The position numbers and the translations under genes are program-made. From the NCBI RefSeq assembly GCF_001652265.1, contig NZ_LWBS01000272.1:1-64000 (forward strand): 64,000 nucleotides of DNA, read 5' to 3'. How positions within the stretch are numbered: the first letter of the stretch is position 1; each line of letters starts with the position of its first letter. This document shows positions 1 through 8,656 of this stretch, piece by piece. The notes beneath the pieces are model-generated. The model searched no databases. It was not told the DNA's origin and saw nothing but the letters and a program-made list of their open reading frames with translations. The DNA comes from Rhizobium leguminosarum. GTDB taxonomy: Bacteria > Pseudomonadota > Alphaproteobacteria > Rhizobiales > Rhizobiaceae.

Positions 1-111
1 ACCTTCTGCCGCCTGAAGGATTGGAGGCGCATCGCAACACGATACGACAAGCTCATGATCAACTTCGAGGCAACTTGCTACATCGCTGCTCTCGTCATTT
101 GGTGGGCATGA
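1..111 (+). mobile_element. 3' end of an IS5-family transposase gene (partial)
   Basis: The open frame from the first base to a TGA at 109-111 encodes a 36-residue tail containing FCRLKDWRRIATRYDK and ending in LVIWWA. This pattern (CxLKxxRxIATRYDK followed by a hydrophobic end) is the usual C-terminus of IS5-family DDE transposases, where it lies just after the catalytic Glu region. The rest of the gene is outside the window. The bases after the stop probably hold the right terminal repeat, ending near 124, where a repeat that also occurs at 35.5 kb begins. Confidence 0.75.
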
Positions 112-123
112 TTGAGTCTGGAG

Positions 124-226
124 CCTAAAGCGCGTCGCAATCCTTCAGATTTTCTCCTTGCGCTTTAGGTCTTTGATTTTACGCATGTCGCACAGAACCG
201 CTGCACACATTTGCGCGACATGCGTC
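124..226. repeat. Two-hairpin intergenic repeat, copy 1 (RIME-like)
   Basis: About 100 bases are nearly identical to 35536-35640. Each copy has two inverted repeats: CTAAAGCGCG pairing with TGCGCTTTAG, then ACGCATGTCG pairing with CGACATGCGT. Both copies share the AACCGCT.CACAC..TTGCGCGACA core. It has the size and structure of a Rhizobium intergenic mosaic-type element. This copy abuts the IS end on its left side. Confidence 0.7.
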
Positions 227-245
227 GGAAATGAACGAAAAACAA

Positions 246-275
246 AACGGGCCGGGAGATCGCTCCCGGCCCGTT
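246..275 (-). terminator. Terminator of the RND pump operon
   Basis: A 13-bp perfect stem (AACGGGCCGGGAG / CTCCCGGCCCGTT) with a 4-nt loop lies 17 bases past the permease stop. On the minus strand it is followed by TTGTTTTTCG. This is a classic rho-independent terminator. Confidence 0.85.
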
Positions 276-292
276 CATTTCCTGGGTTTTGC

Positions 293-3200
293 TTATTCCG
301 CCGCGAAGGGCGGCAGGCGGAGCACGTTGGTGTCGTTGCCCTTGGCGCTCTTGCGTTTGTCTTCCGGCTTTTCGATCGCCGTCAGGCGCTCCTCCAGCGC
401 TTCGATGTCGCCGCGGTTCTCGCGAGTGACGCGGGTGAGATCCTCGCGCGACAGCGGTAGCTCCTCGTTGTCCTTCTTGCCGACCAGGCGGCCGAAAGCC
501 CAGCCGAGCAGGCGGGACAGATCGTCCATGATCAGGAAGAAGGAAGGCACGACGACGAGCGAGAGCACGGTCGAGACGATGATGCCGCCGATCACCGCGA
601 TCGCCATCGGCGCGCGGAACGAGCCGCCTTCGCCGACACCGAGCGCGGAAGGCAGCATGCCTGCCGACATGGCAATCGACGTCATGATGATCGGCCGGGC
701 GCGCTTGCGGCCGGCTTCGACCATGGCCTCGACGCGAGGCATGCCCTGATGGCGCATCTCGATTGCGAAATCGACGAGCAGGATCGCGTTCTTGGTGACG
801 ATACCCATCAGCATCAAAATGCCGATCATGACGGGCATCGACAGCGGATTGCTGGTGATGATCAGGCCCGCCGCGACACCGCCGATGGCGAGCGGCAGCG
901 AGAACAGGATGGTGAAGGGCTGGATCACGTCCTTGAAGAGCAGGATCAGCACCGTCAGCACCAGCAGCAGGCCCATCAACATGGCATTGACGAAACTCTG
1001 CTGCATCTCGCTCTGCACCTTGGTGTCGCCGCTTTCGGCAAGGTGCACCGTGGCCGGGATATTGGCGTCGTTGACGATCTGGCGGAAGCGGGCCGAAGCC
1101 GTGTCGAGTGCGACGCCCTGCGGCAGGTCGGAACCGATCGAGACGACGCGGTAGCGGTTGTTGCGTTTGATCGAGCTTACGCCTTCCGAATAGTCGATAT
1201 TGGCGACGCTCGCGAGCGGAACGGTGCCGCCGCTGGCGGTCTGGATCTTCAATGTCCGGATGGCTGCGAGATCGCGACGCATGTCGAGCGCGGCCTGGAC
1301 GCGGATCGGGATCTGGCGATCGTCGAGCGAGATCTTGGCAAGAGCTGCATCGACATCGCCGATGGTGGCGACGCGGATCGTCTCGGAGATCTGCTGCGGC
1401 GTAATGCCCAGGCGGGCGGCCTCATCCATGCGCGGATGAACCTGCAGTTCCGGACGGGGCAGGGAGCCGTCGGCGCTGACATTGGCAAGCAGCGGATCGG
1501 CACGCAGCTTGGATTCCAGAATGCCGACGGCGTCGTTCAGGTCCTCGTCGTTCTTGGAAAGGAAGTTGAAGGAGAGGTCGCGTTCGCCGCGGTCATTGAG
1601 CTTCAGGATCCGGACGTCGGCAATATCGCGCAGCTTGGCGAAGACTTCCTTTTCGATATCCCACTGCGGGCGTTCTCGGCCGTGGACCTCCACCTTCGGC
1701 AGTTTCGGGCCAATGACGGGGATACGGCCGAGCACGTCGTTGACCATCTTCTTGACCAGCGATTGGTCGAGCTTGCCGAGTGCCAGCGTGATGGTCGCAC
1801 GGCGCAGTTCGAGATCGCCCTTCGGCGACGCACCGCCGAGGACGAAGACGCTTTCGACGCCATTGATGTCCTTGACCCTGTCATAGATCGCATCCGTCGT
1901 CTTCTCGGTGTCGTCAAGGCGCGCATTGGGCGGCAGCTCGACGGAAAGAACGATGCGTGAGGCATCTTCCGGCGGCAGGAAGCTGCCGGGAACCTGCATC
2001 AGCAGCAAAACGGAGCCGACCAGGAAAGCGAACGCGACAATCAGCGTGGCATACCGCGTATACCAGCGTCCAGTCGTGCCACGTATGAGACGCGTGTATC
2101 CCCGCATCAGCAGGCCGTCATTGTCGTGATGGTCTTCTATGCCGTCCTCGGCGCGCATCAGATAGGCGGCCATCATCGGGGTGATGAGGCGCGCGACCAT
2201 CAGCGAGAAGAAGACGGAGAAGGCGACGGTCAGGCCGAACTGGATGAAGTATTGGCCCGGAATGCCCGGCATGAAGGAAACGGGCACGAAGACAGCGATG
2301 ATCGTGAAGGTGGTGGCGATGACGGCAAGGCCGATTTCATCAGCCGCCTCGATCGCCGCCCGATAAGGCGTCTTGCCCATCTTGATATGGCGGGCAATGT
2401 TTTCGATTTCGACGATCGCATCGTCGACAAGGATACCGGTGGCGAGCGTCAGAGCAAGGAAGCTGACGAGGTTCAGCGAGAAGCCCATCATGTCCATGAC
2501 CCAGAAGGTCGGGATCGCAGACAGCGGAAGGGCGATTGCAGAGATCAGGGTCGCACGCCAGTTCCTGAGGAACAGGAGGACGACAATGACAGCGAGCAGC
2601 GCACCTTCGAGGAGCGTATGAATGGCGGCTTCGTAGTTGCCGTAGGTGAAATAGACCGAATCATCGATCAGTTCGATCTTCACATTCGGGTTTTCGGCCC
2701 GCACCTTGTCGAGGTTCTGCGCCACGGTTTCGGCGACGCTGACCTCGCTGGCGCCCTTCGAGCGGAAAACGCCGAAGGTAACGACCGGCGTAGCGTTGAA
2801 GCGCGAGAAGGATTTCGGCTCCTCATAGGTGTCTTTGATAACGCCGAGATCGGATAGTTTGACGAAGCGGCCGTTCGGCAGGCCGATGGTCGTATTGGCG
2901 AGGTCGGCGACGTTGCGGGCGTCGCCGAGAACACGGATCGCCTGTTCGCTGCCCGCCACCTGGCCACGGCCGGAGCCGAGGTCGATGTTGGTGCCGCGCA
3001 ACTGCTGATTCACGCTCGCGGCGGTGATGCCATAGGCATCGAGCTTGTCAGGGGTGAGTTCGATGCGCACTTCGCGCTCTGCGCCGCCGTAACGGTCGAC
3101 ACGGCCGATGCCGGCCTGGCCCTGCAGCGAACGCTTGATCGTATCGTCGACGAACCAGGAAAGTTCTTCCAGCGACATGGCAGGCGAGGAAACGGCGAAG

Positions 3201-3619
3201 GTCTGAATCGCCTGTCCCTCGACATCGACCTTGGAGACGATCGGTGCTTCGGCCGTCGCCGGCAGATCGCTGCGAATGCGGTCGATCGCATCCTTGGTGT
3301 CCTGTACGGCCTGTTCGGTCGGCACTTCCATCCGGAACATGACGTTCGTTTGCGAACTGCCGTCGGTCACCGTCGACTGGATTTCGTCGATGCCGGTGAT
3401 GGAGGCGACCGCGTCTTCGATCTCCTTCGTTACCTGCATTTCGAGTTCAGCCGGCGAAGCGCCGCTCTGCGTCACGCTGATCGAGACGAGCGGCACGTCG
3501 ATATTGGGAAAACGCGTGATCGGCAGCGAATTAAAGGACTGCATGCCGATGAACACCAGCAGGCAGAAGGCCAGCAGCGGCGCAATGGGATTTCGAATGG
3601 ACCAGGCTGAAAAATTCAT
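293..3619 (-). CDS. RND efflux transporter permease (AcrB/HAE1 type)
   Basis: An inner-membrane proton-driven drug or solvent exporter of 1108 residues, slightly longer than the usual 1020-1050. The N-terminus has the family pattern of a short cytoplasmic leader and TM1 (WSIRNPIAPLLAFCLLV). TM4 carries the proton-relay pair in GILVDDAIVEIEN, and TM10 the matching Lys in TKNAILLVDFA. Both large periplasmic loops are present. The C-terminal extra 60 or so residues are charged and look coiled-coil-like, ending in RLPPFAAE. The start lies 12 bp after the adaptor stop, so the two are one operon. No TolC-type channel gene is adjacent. The substrate cannot be read from sequence. Confidence 0.93.
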   Translation of the reverse strand: MNFSAWSIRNPIAPLLAFCLLVFIGMQSFNSLPITRFPNIDVPLVSISVTQSGASPAELEMQVTKEIEDAVASITGIDEIQSTVTDGSSQTNVMFRMEVPTEQAVQDTKDAIDRIRSDLPATAEAPIVSKVDVEGQAIQTFAVSSPAMSLEELSWFVDDTIKRSLQGQAGIGRVDRYGGAEREVRIELTPDKLDAYGITAASVNQQLRGTNIDLGSGRGQVAGSEQAIRVLGDARNVADLANTTIGLPNGRFVKLSDLGVIKDTYEEPKSFSRFNATPVVTFGVFRSKGASEVSVAETVAQNLDKVRAENPNVKIELIDDSVYFTYGNYEAAIHTLLEGALLAVIVVLLFLRNWRATLISAIALPLSAIPTFWVMDMMGFSLNLVSFLALTLATGILVDDAIVEIENIARHIKMGKTPYRAAIEAADEIGLAVIATTFTIIAVFVPVSFMPGIPGQYFIQFGLTVAFSVFFSLMVARLITPMMAAYLMRAEDGIEDHHDNDGLLMRGYTRLIRGTTGRWYTRYATLIVAFAFLVGSVLLLMQVPGSFLPPEDASRIVLSVELPPNARLDDTEKTTDAIYDRVKDINGVESVFVLGGASPKGDLELRRATITLALGKLDQSLVKKMVNDVLGRIPVIGPKLPKVEVHGRERPQWDIEKEVFAKLRDIADVRILKLNDRGERDLSFNFLSKNDEDLNDAVGILESKLRADPLLANVSADGSLPRPELQVHPRMDEAARLGITPQQISETIRVATIGDVDAALAKISLDDRQIPIRVQAALDMRRDLAAIRTLKIQTASGGTVPLASVANIDYSEGVSSIKRNNRYRVVSIGSDLPQGVALDTASARFRQIVNDANIPATVHLAESGDTKVQSEMQQSFVNAMLMGLLLVLTVLILLFKDVIQPFTILFSLPLAIGGVAAGLIITSNPLSMPVMIGILMLMGIVTKNAILLVDFAIEMRHQGMPRVEAMVEAGRKRARPIIMTSIAMSAGMLPSALGVGEGGSFRAPMAIAVIGGIIVSTVLSLVVVPSFFLIMDDLSRLLGWAFGRLVGKKDNEELPLSREDLTRVTRENRGDIEALEERLTAIEKPEDKRKSAKGNDTNVLRLPPFAAE

Positions 3620-3631
3620 CGGATGGTCTCT

Positions 3632-4822
3632 TTAGTTGGAAGCCGGGGGCTGTTCACGCACCGGCGTGATGTGGTCGCCGTCGCGGACATAAGCGCCCGC
3701 CTTGGCTACGACCTCGTCGCCGGTCTTCAATCCATTGACGACCTCGACATAGGCGCCGTCCTGGATGCCGGTCTCGATCTTGGCGAATTTCACCACGCCG
3801 TCCTCGACTTTGCGGGCGGAGGAGCCTTCGTTGCCGGTGAGTACTGCGGTCAGGGGAAGCGCTACGCCTTCAGTCTCGCGCACGATGATCTCGGCGCTGC
3901 CATACATGCCTGAACGCGCCTTGCTGTCATCATCGATGGAGATATGGACGAGGCCAAGGCGGGTGACCGGATCGACGGTCGGCGAAACCAGGCGTACGGC
4001 GCCGGAAAGCTTCTCACGGCTGCCGGAAAGCGAAATCGTTGCCTTTTGGCCGGCCATGATCCTGACAACATCGCTTTCGGCGACCTCAGCGACAAGCTCG
4101 ATATCGCTGTCACGGATGATGGTGAACAGCGGATCGCCGTTGCCGGCGGCAATGGCGCCGACCTTGGCGTTCTTCGCCGAGACCGTGCCGGCGACCGGCG
4201 TCTTCACGTCGGTGCGCGCCAGCTTCAAATCCGCATCGGCGATCTGGCTGTCGAAGACCTTGAGATCCGCTTCGGAGACCTCGATCGCCTGCTCGGCAGA
4301 GACGACGCGGGCATTGGCTGCGGCGGCGGTCGCATCGGCCTGTTCGACCTGGGCGGTGGAAACCGTGCCCTTCTTGACCATTTCCTGGGCGCGGGCCTGC
4401 TGCTGCCTTGCCTGTTCGGCATTGGCCTGCGCCTCGATGAGCTGGGCGCGCAGCTGGGCGAGGCTTGCCTCGCCCTTGGCCCTCGTCGCCATCATCTGGC
4501 TCTTTTCCAGGACCAGCGCGTCATCGTTGAGCGTCGCCAACGTGCTTTCGGCCTGAACCTTGTCGCCGATATCGGCTTTCAGCGTGCGGATCGAGAGGCC
4601 TTCGACCTGCGGCTGGATATAGACTTCTTCGACGGGTTTGACTGTTCCGGTGCCGATGACACGGTCGACGAGGGTGCGGTTCACCGCCGTGGTGACGACG
4701 ATCGCCGGCAGGTTCTGCTGCGGTTTTGCGACCGGCGCTTCCTGCGAAAATGCGGTGGATGCAGCAAGTGCCGCTGCAAAAAGAGTAGAGGCGCCTAGAA
4801 TTCCAATCGGCTTGCGTGCCAT
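3632..4822 (-). CDS. RND efflux periplasmic adaptor (membrane fusion) protein
   Basis: A 396-residue adaptor that bridges the RND permease to an outer-membrane channel. A Sec signal (about residues 1-26, ending in STAFSQ) precedes the conserved barrel-sandwich start (VIGTGTVKPVEEVYIQPQVEG). A long Ala/Gln-rich alpha-hairpin (about 105-195) follows, then the second lipoyl half (VKTPVAGTVSAKNAKVG) and the beta-barrel and membrane-proximal domains. It is the first gene of the operon with the permease. The long upstream gap holds its promoter and an inverted repeat that could be an operator. Confidence 0.92.
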   Translation of the reverse strand: MARKPIGILGASTLFAAALAASTAFSQEAPVAKPQQNLPAIVVTTAVNRTLVDRVIGTGTVKPVEEVYIQPQVEGLSIRTLKADIGDKVQAESTLATLNDDALVLEKSQMMATRAKGEASLAQLRAQLIEAQANAEQARQQQARAQEMVKKGTVSTAQVEQADATAAAANARVVSAEQAIEVSEADLKVFDSQIADADLKLARTDVKTPVAGTVSAKNAKVGAIAAGNGDPLFTIIRDSDIELVAEVAESDVVRIMAGQKATISLSGSREKLSGAVRLVSPTVDPVTRLGLVHISIDDDSKARSGMYGSAEIIVRETEGVALPLTAVLTGNEGSSARKVEDGVVKFAKIETGIQDGAYVEVVNGLKTGDEVVAKAGAYVRDGDHITPVREQPPASN

Positions 4823-5284
4823 GCGTCGTCGTCCAATCTTATGATAAGGTTGGCCGAACTCGAGCGTCTGCCACTCAGCGCGCGATCAGGCCACTGCCCT
4901 TCCTGCATTCTCAGAGGTATCCGCCGATCCTTTGCCGTCTTCATCCCTCGCCGGCAAATTCGGCTTGTAGGTGGTATCGATTTGCTCGATCTACAAGTCC
5001 GGCAGAAAACAATTCCCCATCAGGCGATAATAATTACCATTCTGACGTCAATCAATCACCGCAAGGTTATGTCAACATTACGAAGATTGATCGCGCCTCT
5101 ATCTCCAAGACGTTTGACGCCCGATAAATGCGACAGTTGCAAGGCATTTTTTTCGGTTGCTGGATGCTGATGAAGTAGGCCGGCTGGCCTAAAATCTGAA
5201 TCAGTATCTAAATCAAATAAATAGAGCATGATGTCGTCCGAAAACCGCGTATTCATTCAGCATCATGCGCTAGAAAAAGACAAA
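4823..5284. other. Intergenic region before the RND operon
   Basis: No convincing gene. It holds the minus-strand promoter region of the RND pump. An inverted repeat with arms CTTGTAG (4964-4970) and CTACAAG (4991-4997) could bind a repressor. From about 5171 to 5275 there is an intergenic repeat of the GCATGATGTCGTCCGAAAACCGC family. Short plus-strand frames here have no family features and were not called. Confidence 0.5.
5171..5275. repeat. GCATGATGTCGTCCGAAAACCGC-family intergenic repeat, copy 1
   Basis: The sequence contains GGCC..GGCCTAAAATCTGAAT, then AGAGCATGATGTCGTCC GAAAACCGC and a closing GCATCATGC. The same order occurs at 26500-26618, and a shorter inverted version at 49405-49457. 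The GCATGATG and CATCATGC arms pair with each other. It looks like a dispersed extragenic element, not a gene. Confidence 0.65.
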
Positions 5285-5308
5285 ACGCGCGGGAAATCTC
5301 CCGCGCGT
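5285..5308 (-). terminator. Terminator of the pyrimidine-type ABC transporter operon
   Basis: A 9-bp GC stem (ACGCGCGGG / CCCGCGCGT) with a 6-nt loop lies 23 bases past the substrate-binding gene stop. On the minus strand it is followed by TTTGTCTTTTTC. A strong rho-independent terminator. Confidence 0.85.
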
Positions 5309-5331
5309 TTCGCTTCGCCATGTTGACGAAA

Positions 5332-6303
5332 TTACTTGGAAGCGGCGTCGGTAATGTCGTGCGTCCAGGCGCCTGATGGCTCCTTGCTGATGATCTTCTG
5401 GTCGAGCAGCGCCTTTGCCGTGCGGGCATAGAGGGCCTCGTCCAGCTTGCCGGAGCTGTCGCCGACCAGCTTGGCGACTTCGCCCATCATGCGCTTTTGA
5501 TGGTTGTCGTCCTGGCCGCCATTGTCCATGACGATCTCGGCGGCTTCGTCGGGATTCTCGGTGGCATATTTCCAGCCCTTCATCGAAGCGCGGACGAACT
5601 TGACCATCTTCTCCTTGAAGGCGGGGTCTTTCAGCTTGTCTTCCATCGCATAGAGGCCGTCTTCAAGAAGGTCGTTGCCCATTTCAGTGTAGTTGAAGAC
5701 CGTCAGTTCTTCCGGCTTGAAGCCGGCATCGATCGCCTGCCAGTATTCGTTATAGGTCATGACGGAGATGCAGTCGGCCTGCTTCTGGACGAGCGGCTGC
5801 ACGTCGAAGCTCTGCTTCAGCACCGTGACGCCATTCGGACCGCCTTCTGTGGACAGGCCGAGCTTGTTCATCCAGGCGAAGAAGGGATACTCGTTGCCGA
5901 AGAACCAGACGCCGAGCGTGTGGCCCTTGAAGTCGGCTTCGGTCTTGACCGGGCCGTCCTTGCGGCAGACCATTTCCAGACCCGCCTTCTGATAGGGCTG
6001 GGCGATGTTGACGAGCGGAACGCCCTTTTCGCGGGCAACCAGGGCGCCGCCCATCCAGTCGACGATGACATCGGCGCCGCCGCCGGCGATCACCTGCTCG
6101 GGGGCGATATCGGGGCCACCCGGCTTGATGTCGACGTCGAGGCCTTCTTCCTTATAGAAGCCCTTTTCCTTGGCGACGTAGTAACCGCCGAACTGGCTCT
6201 GCGTGACCCATTTCAGCTGCAGCACCACCTTGTCGGCGGCCATGGCATGGGCCGATGCAAGCGACATCGCGCTCGCCATCATTGCAACCATCAACTTTCT
6301 CAT
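5332..6303 (-). CDS. ABC transporter substrate-binding protein, NMT1/THI5-like (pyrimidine-type)
   Basis: A periplasmic binding protein of 323 residues that delivers its ligand to the two permeases encoded upstream. The start at 6303 follows AAGGATAAG and gives a clean signal peptide (MRKLMVAMMASAMSLASAHAMA). The mature start KVVLQLKWVTQSQFGGYYVA, with KGFYKEEGLDVDI, is typical of NMT1/THI5 proteins that bind pyrimidine-like compounds. It is the last gene of the ATPase-permease-permease-binding protein unit and is followed by a terminator. A pyrimidine or dihydropyrimidine ligand is inferred from the catabolic genes next door, not shown by sequence. Confidence 0.88.
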   Translation of the reverse strand: MRKLMVAMMASAMSLASAHAMAADKVVLQLKWVTQSQFGGYYVAKEKGFYKEEGLDVDIKPGGPDIAPEQVIAGGGADVIVDWMGGALVAREKGVPLVNIAQPYQKAGLEMVCRKDGPVKTEADFKGHTLGVWFFGNEYPFFAWMNKLGLSTEGGPNGVTVLKQSFDVQPLVQKQADCISVMTYNEYWQAIDAGFKPEELTVFNYTEMGNDLLEDGLYAMEDKLKDPAFKEKMVKFVRASMKGWKYATENPDEAAEIVMDNGGQDDNHQKRMMGEVAKLVGDSSGKLDEALYARTAKALLDQKIISKEPSGAWTHDITDAASK

Positions 6304-6361
6304 TTTCTTATCCTTACCCTCTGAAGTTATGCCCGGACCCGTTTCTGGAGCCCGCGCGCGC

Positions 6362-7489
6362 CTAGCCACCACGGATAGACGGATGCCAGAACGTCACCGC
6401 CCGTTCGGTCAGGGCGATGATGCCATAGAAGATCGAGCCGGCCAGCGCCGCGACGGCGATTTCCGCCCAGACCATGTCGACATTCATGCGGCCGATCTCG
6501 GTGGAGATGCGGAAGCCCATGCCGACGATCGGCGTTCCGAAGAATTCCGCAACGATGGCACCAATCAGCGCCAGCGTCGAGTTGATCTTCAGTGCATTGA
6601 AAATGAAGGGCATTGCTGAGGGAAGCCTGAGCTTCAGCAGCGTCTGCCAATAGCCAGAGGCATAGGTGCGCATCAGGTCGCGCTCCATGCTGCCGGAGGC
6701 GGCAAGGCCGGCGACGGTATTCACCAGCATCGGGAAGAAGGTCATGATGATGACGACGGCGGCCTTCGACGGCCAGTCGAAGCCGAACCACATGACCATG
6801 ACAGGGGCGACGCCGATGATCGGCAGGGCCGAAACCATGTTGCCGATCGGCAGAAGGCCACGGCGCAGGAAGGCGATGCGGTCGGCCAGCACCGCGACGA
6901 CGAAGCCACTGAGGCAGCCGACGATATAGCCGATCAGCACTGCCTTGAAGATCGTCTGCCTGACGTCCGCGCCGAGGATCGGCAGCGACGCCATGAACCG
7001 CGCGCCGATGGCGCTCGGCGGCGGCAGCAGAATGAAGGGAACGCCGGCGCCACGCGTGACCGCTTCCCAGAGAATGAGGATCCAGGAGCCGAAGATCGCC
7101 GGGATCAGGAGCTGGAGTGCCGACTTGCCGGACGTGGTGACGGGCTGCAGTTTCGACAGCTCGGTGACGCATCGCCAGGCAAGCAGCCAGCAGGCGAAGA
7201 GCAGCAGGAAGAAGGCCCGCGTCGCCGCACCCTCGTTGCCGGAAAGAGCGGAAAGCAGCATCCAGGCGGCCCCATGCGCGCCGATAAACAGCACGGTGGC
7301 TCGATAGGCCGGCGGCTGCGGCGCTAGAGACAGCAGGGCAGCCGCGATGACGATGATGAAGATCAGGCTTGCCGTGCCGTCGGTGAGGGGTCGCGTCGCG
7401 CCCTCGGCCAGGAGCGGGAGAGCGGTCAGCCCCCCGACGCAGAGGAGGAGGGCGACGACGCCTTGCCAGGAGAAGGTCAGATGTCTCAT
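6362..7489 (-). CDS. ABC transporter permease (BPD type, N-terminally extended)
   Basis: A 375-residue inner-membrane permease. The C-terminal 250 residues are a normal binding-protein-dependent transport domain, with the EAA loop region around RTYASGYWQTLLKLRLPSA. The first 125 residues are extra: about four predicted membrane segments not found in typical 250-280-residue members. It overlaps the preceding permease by 4 bp (ATGA), so the two are translationally coupled and probably form a heterodimer channel. Its stop lies 58 bp before the binding-protein gene. Confidence 0.88.
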   Translation of the reverse strand: MRHLTFSWQGVVALLLCVGGLTALPLLAEGATRPLTDGTASLIFIIVIAAALLSLAPQPPAYRATVLFIGAHGAAWMLLSALSGNEGAATRAFFLLLFACWLLAWRCVTELSKLQPVTTSGKSALQLLIPAIFGSWILILWEAVTRGAGVPFILLPPPSAIGARFMASLPILGADVRQTIFKAVLIGYIVGCLSGFVVAVLADRIAFLRRGLLPIGNMVSALPIIGVAPVMVMWFGFDWPSKAAVVIIMTFFPMLVNTVAGLAASGSMERDLMRTYASGYWQTLLKLRLPSAMPFIFNALKINSTLALIGAIVAEFFGTPIVGMGFRISTEIGRMNVDMVWAEIAVAALAGSIFYGIIALTERAVTFWHPSIRGG

Positions 7490-8430
7490 GCCGGCCTCCC
7501 GCCCATGGCGCGGTCAACGATTTTCGCCGCAACGCCGACAATCGCAACCAGGATGCCTGCAAGCAGCGATCCGGCGACGAGGGCCGCCCAGATATCGATG
7601 GTCTGGCTGTAATAGGAGCCGGCGAGCAGCTTCGAGCCGATGCCGGCGACAGCACCCGTCGGCAACTCGCCGACGATGGCGCCGACGAGGCTGGCGGCAA
7701 TCGCAACCTTCATCGAGGTGAAGAGGAAAGGGATCGAGGCTGGAACGCGCAGCTTCCAGAAAGTCTGCATCGGGCTGGCATAATAGGTGCGCATGAGGTC
7801 GAGATGCATGATCTCAGGCGAACGCAACCCTTTCACCATGCCGACGGCGACCGGAAAGAAGGAGAGGTAGGTGGAGATCAGCGCCTTCGACACGAGCCGG
7901 GAAGCGTCGGAATCGAGATTGAGGAGATGTGCAATGGCATTGTCGCCGGTCAGCACGTTATAGGAGATGATGACGATCATCGGTGCGATGGCGAGGATCG
8001 GTATGGTCTGGCTCGCCACCAGCCAGGGCATCAGCGAGCGGTCCATGGCGCGGTTATGGACAATCAGCACGGCGAGAAGGATGCCGAGCAGCATGCCGAA
8101 GCCGAAGCCGAGCAGGGTGGAGGAGAGCGTTACCCAGCTGTGATAGACGAGGCTGCGGTTGCTCGAAAGGCTGCGCAGGAAGGTGTTCTCGTAGACGTTC
8201 TGCGCCACCTGATGCGGCGCCGGCAGGACCGGCTTCGGCTGCGCCAGCGTCTTGCCGATGAATTCGAGGGTCGAAGGTGTGACGCCGGCGCGGCCGTCCA
8301 TGTCGCGCTGGAACGGCGCGTTCATCAGGATGGCGGCGACATACCAGATGACGACGAGGGCGAGCAGGATGGTGGTGACGGGGACGATCTTGTCCTTGAA
8401 GGTGTCGGGTTTCAAAAGAGGCGCCCCCAT
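7486..8430 (-). CDS. ABC transporter permease (BPD type)
   Basis: A 314-residue inner-membrane permease of the NitT/TauT/pyrimidine group. TM1 is near residues 15-35 and a periplasmic loop follows. The EAA motif region is LMRTYYASPMQTFWKLRVPASIP. It partners the 375-residue permease and the ATPase encoded upstream. A 226-bp gap containing two inverted palindromic repeats separates it from the ATPase gene, which may alter relative expression within the operon. Confidence 0.9.
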   Translation of the reverse strand: MGAPLLKPDTFKDKIVPVTTILLALVVIWYVAAILMNAPFQRDMDGRAGVTPSTLEFIGKTLAQPKPVLPAPHQVAQNVYENTFLRSLSSNRSLVYHSWVTLSSTLLGFGFGMLLGILLAVLIVHNRAMDRSLMPWLVASQTIPILAIAPMIVIISYNVLTGDNAIAHLLNLDSDASRLVSKALISTYLSFFPVAVGMVKGLRSPEIMHLDLMRTYYASPMQTFWKLRVPASIPFLFTSMKVAIAASLVGAIVGELPTGAVAGIGSKLLAGSYYSQTIDIWAALVAGSLLAGILVAIVGVAAKIVDRAMGGRPA

Positions 8431-8447
8431 CTATTGGCATGGAGTGT

Positions 8448-8636
8448 GCTGCCACCCCCCTCTGTCCTGCCGGACATCTCCCCCACAAGGGGGGAGATCG
8501 GCAGGAGGATAGCGCGTCGCTCCCAGTTGGCTCTATAGCGAACGGAACGGCGATCCTTGTTTGGGGAAGCCGGCGCGGCATATCGATCTCCCCCCTTGTG
8601 GGGGAGATGCCCGGCAGGGCAGAGGGGGGTGGCCCC
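8448..8636. repeat. Inverted pair of palindromic extragenic repeats inside the ABC operon
   Basis: Unit 1 (about 8450-8505) reads CCCCCCTCTG..CTGCCGG.CATCTCCCCC and then AAGGGGGGAGATCG. Unit 2 (about 8582-8636) is nearly its exact reverse complement. Each unit has its own hairpin (TCTCCCCC / GGGGGAGA), and the two together could fold into a long cruciform. About 75 bases of non-repetitive sequence separate them. They lie between the ATPase and permease genes of one operon. Confidence 0.8.
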
Positions 8637-8656
8637 AGGGTGCACGCCCCCGATCC

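Noticed and set aside
749..1960. A 403-codon plus-strand frame inside the RND permease gene
   Set aside because: Antisense to conserved RND sequence including the TM10 Lys region. No family features.
4816..5170. Two overlapping plus-strand frames (103 and 109 codons) before the RND operon
   Set aside because: No ribosome site, no family features, and they overlap the promoter region and an intergenic repeat.
6327..7706. A 459-codon minus-strand frame overlapping the extended permease
   Set aside because: Same strand but different frame. Product is Arg/His/Pro-rich, with no membrane helices, unlike the 375-residue permease frame.
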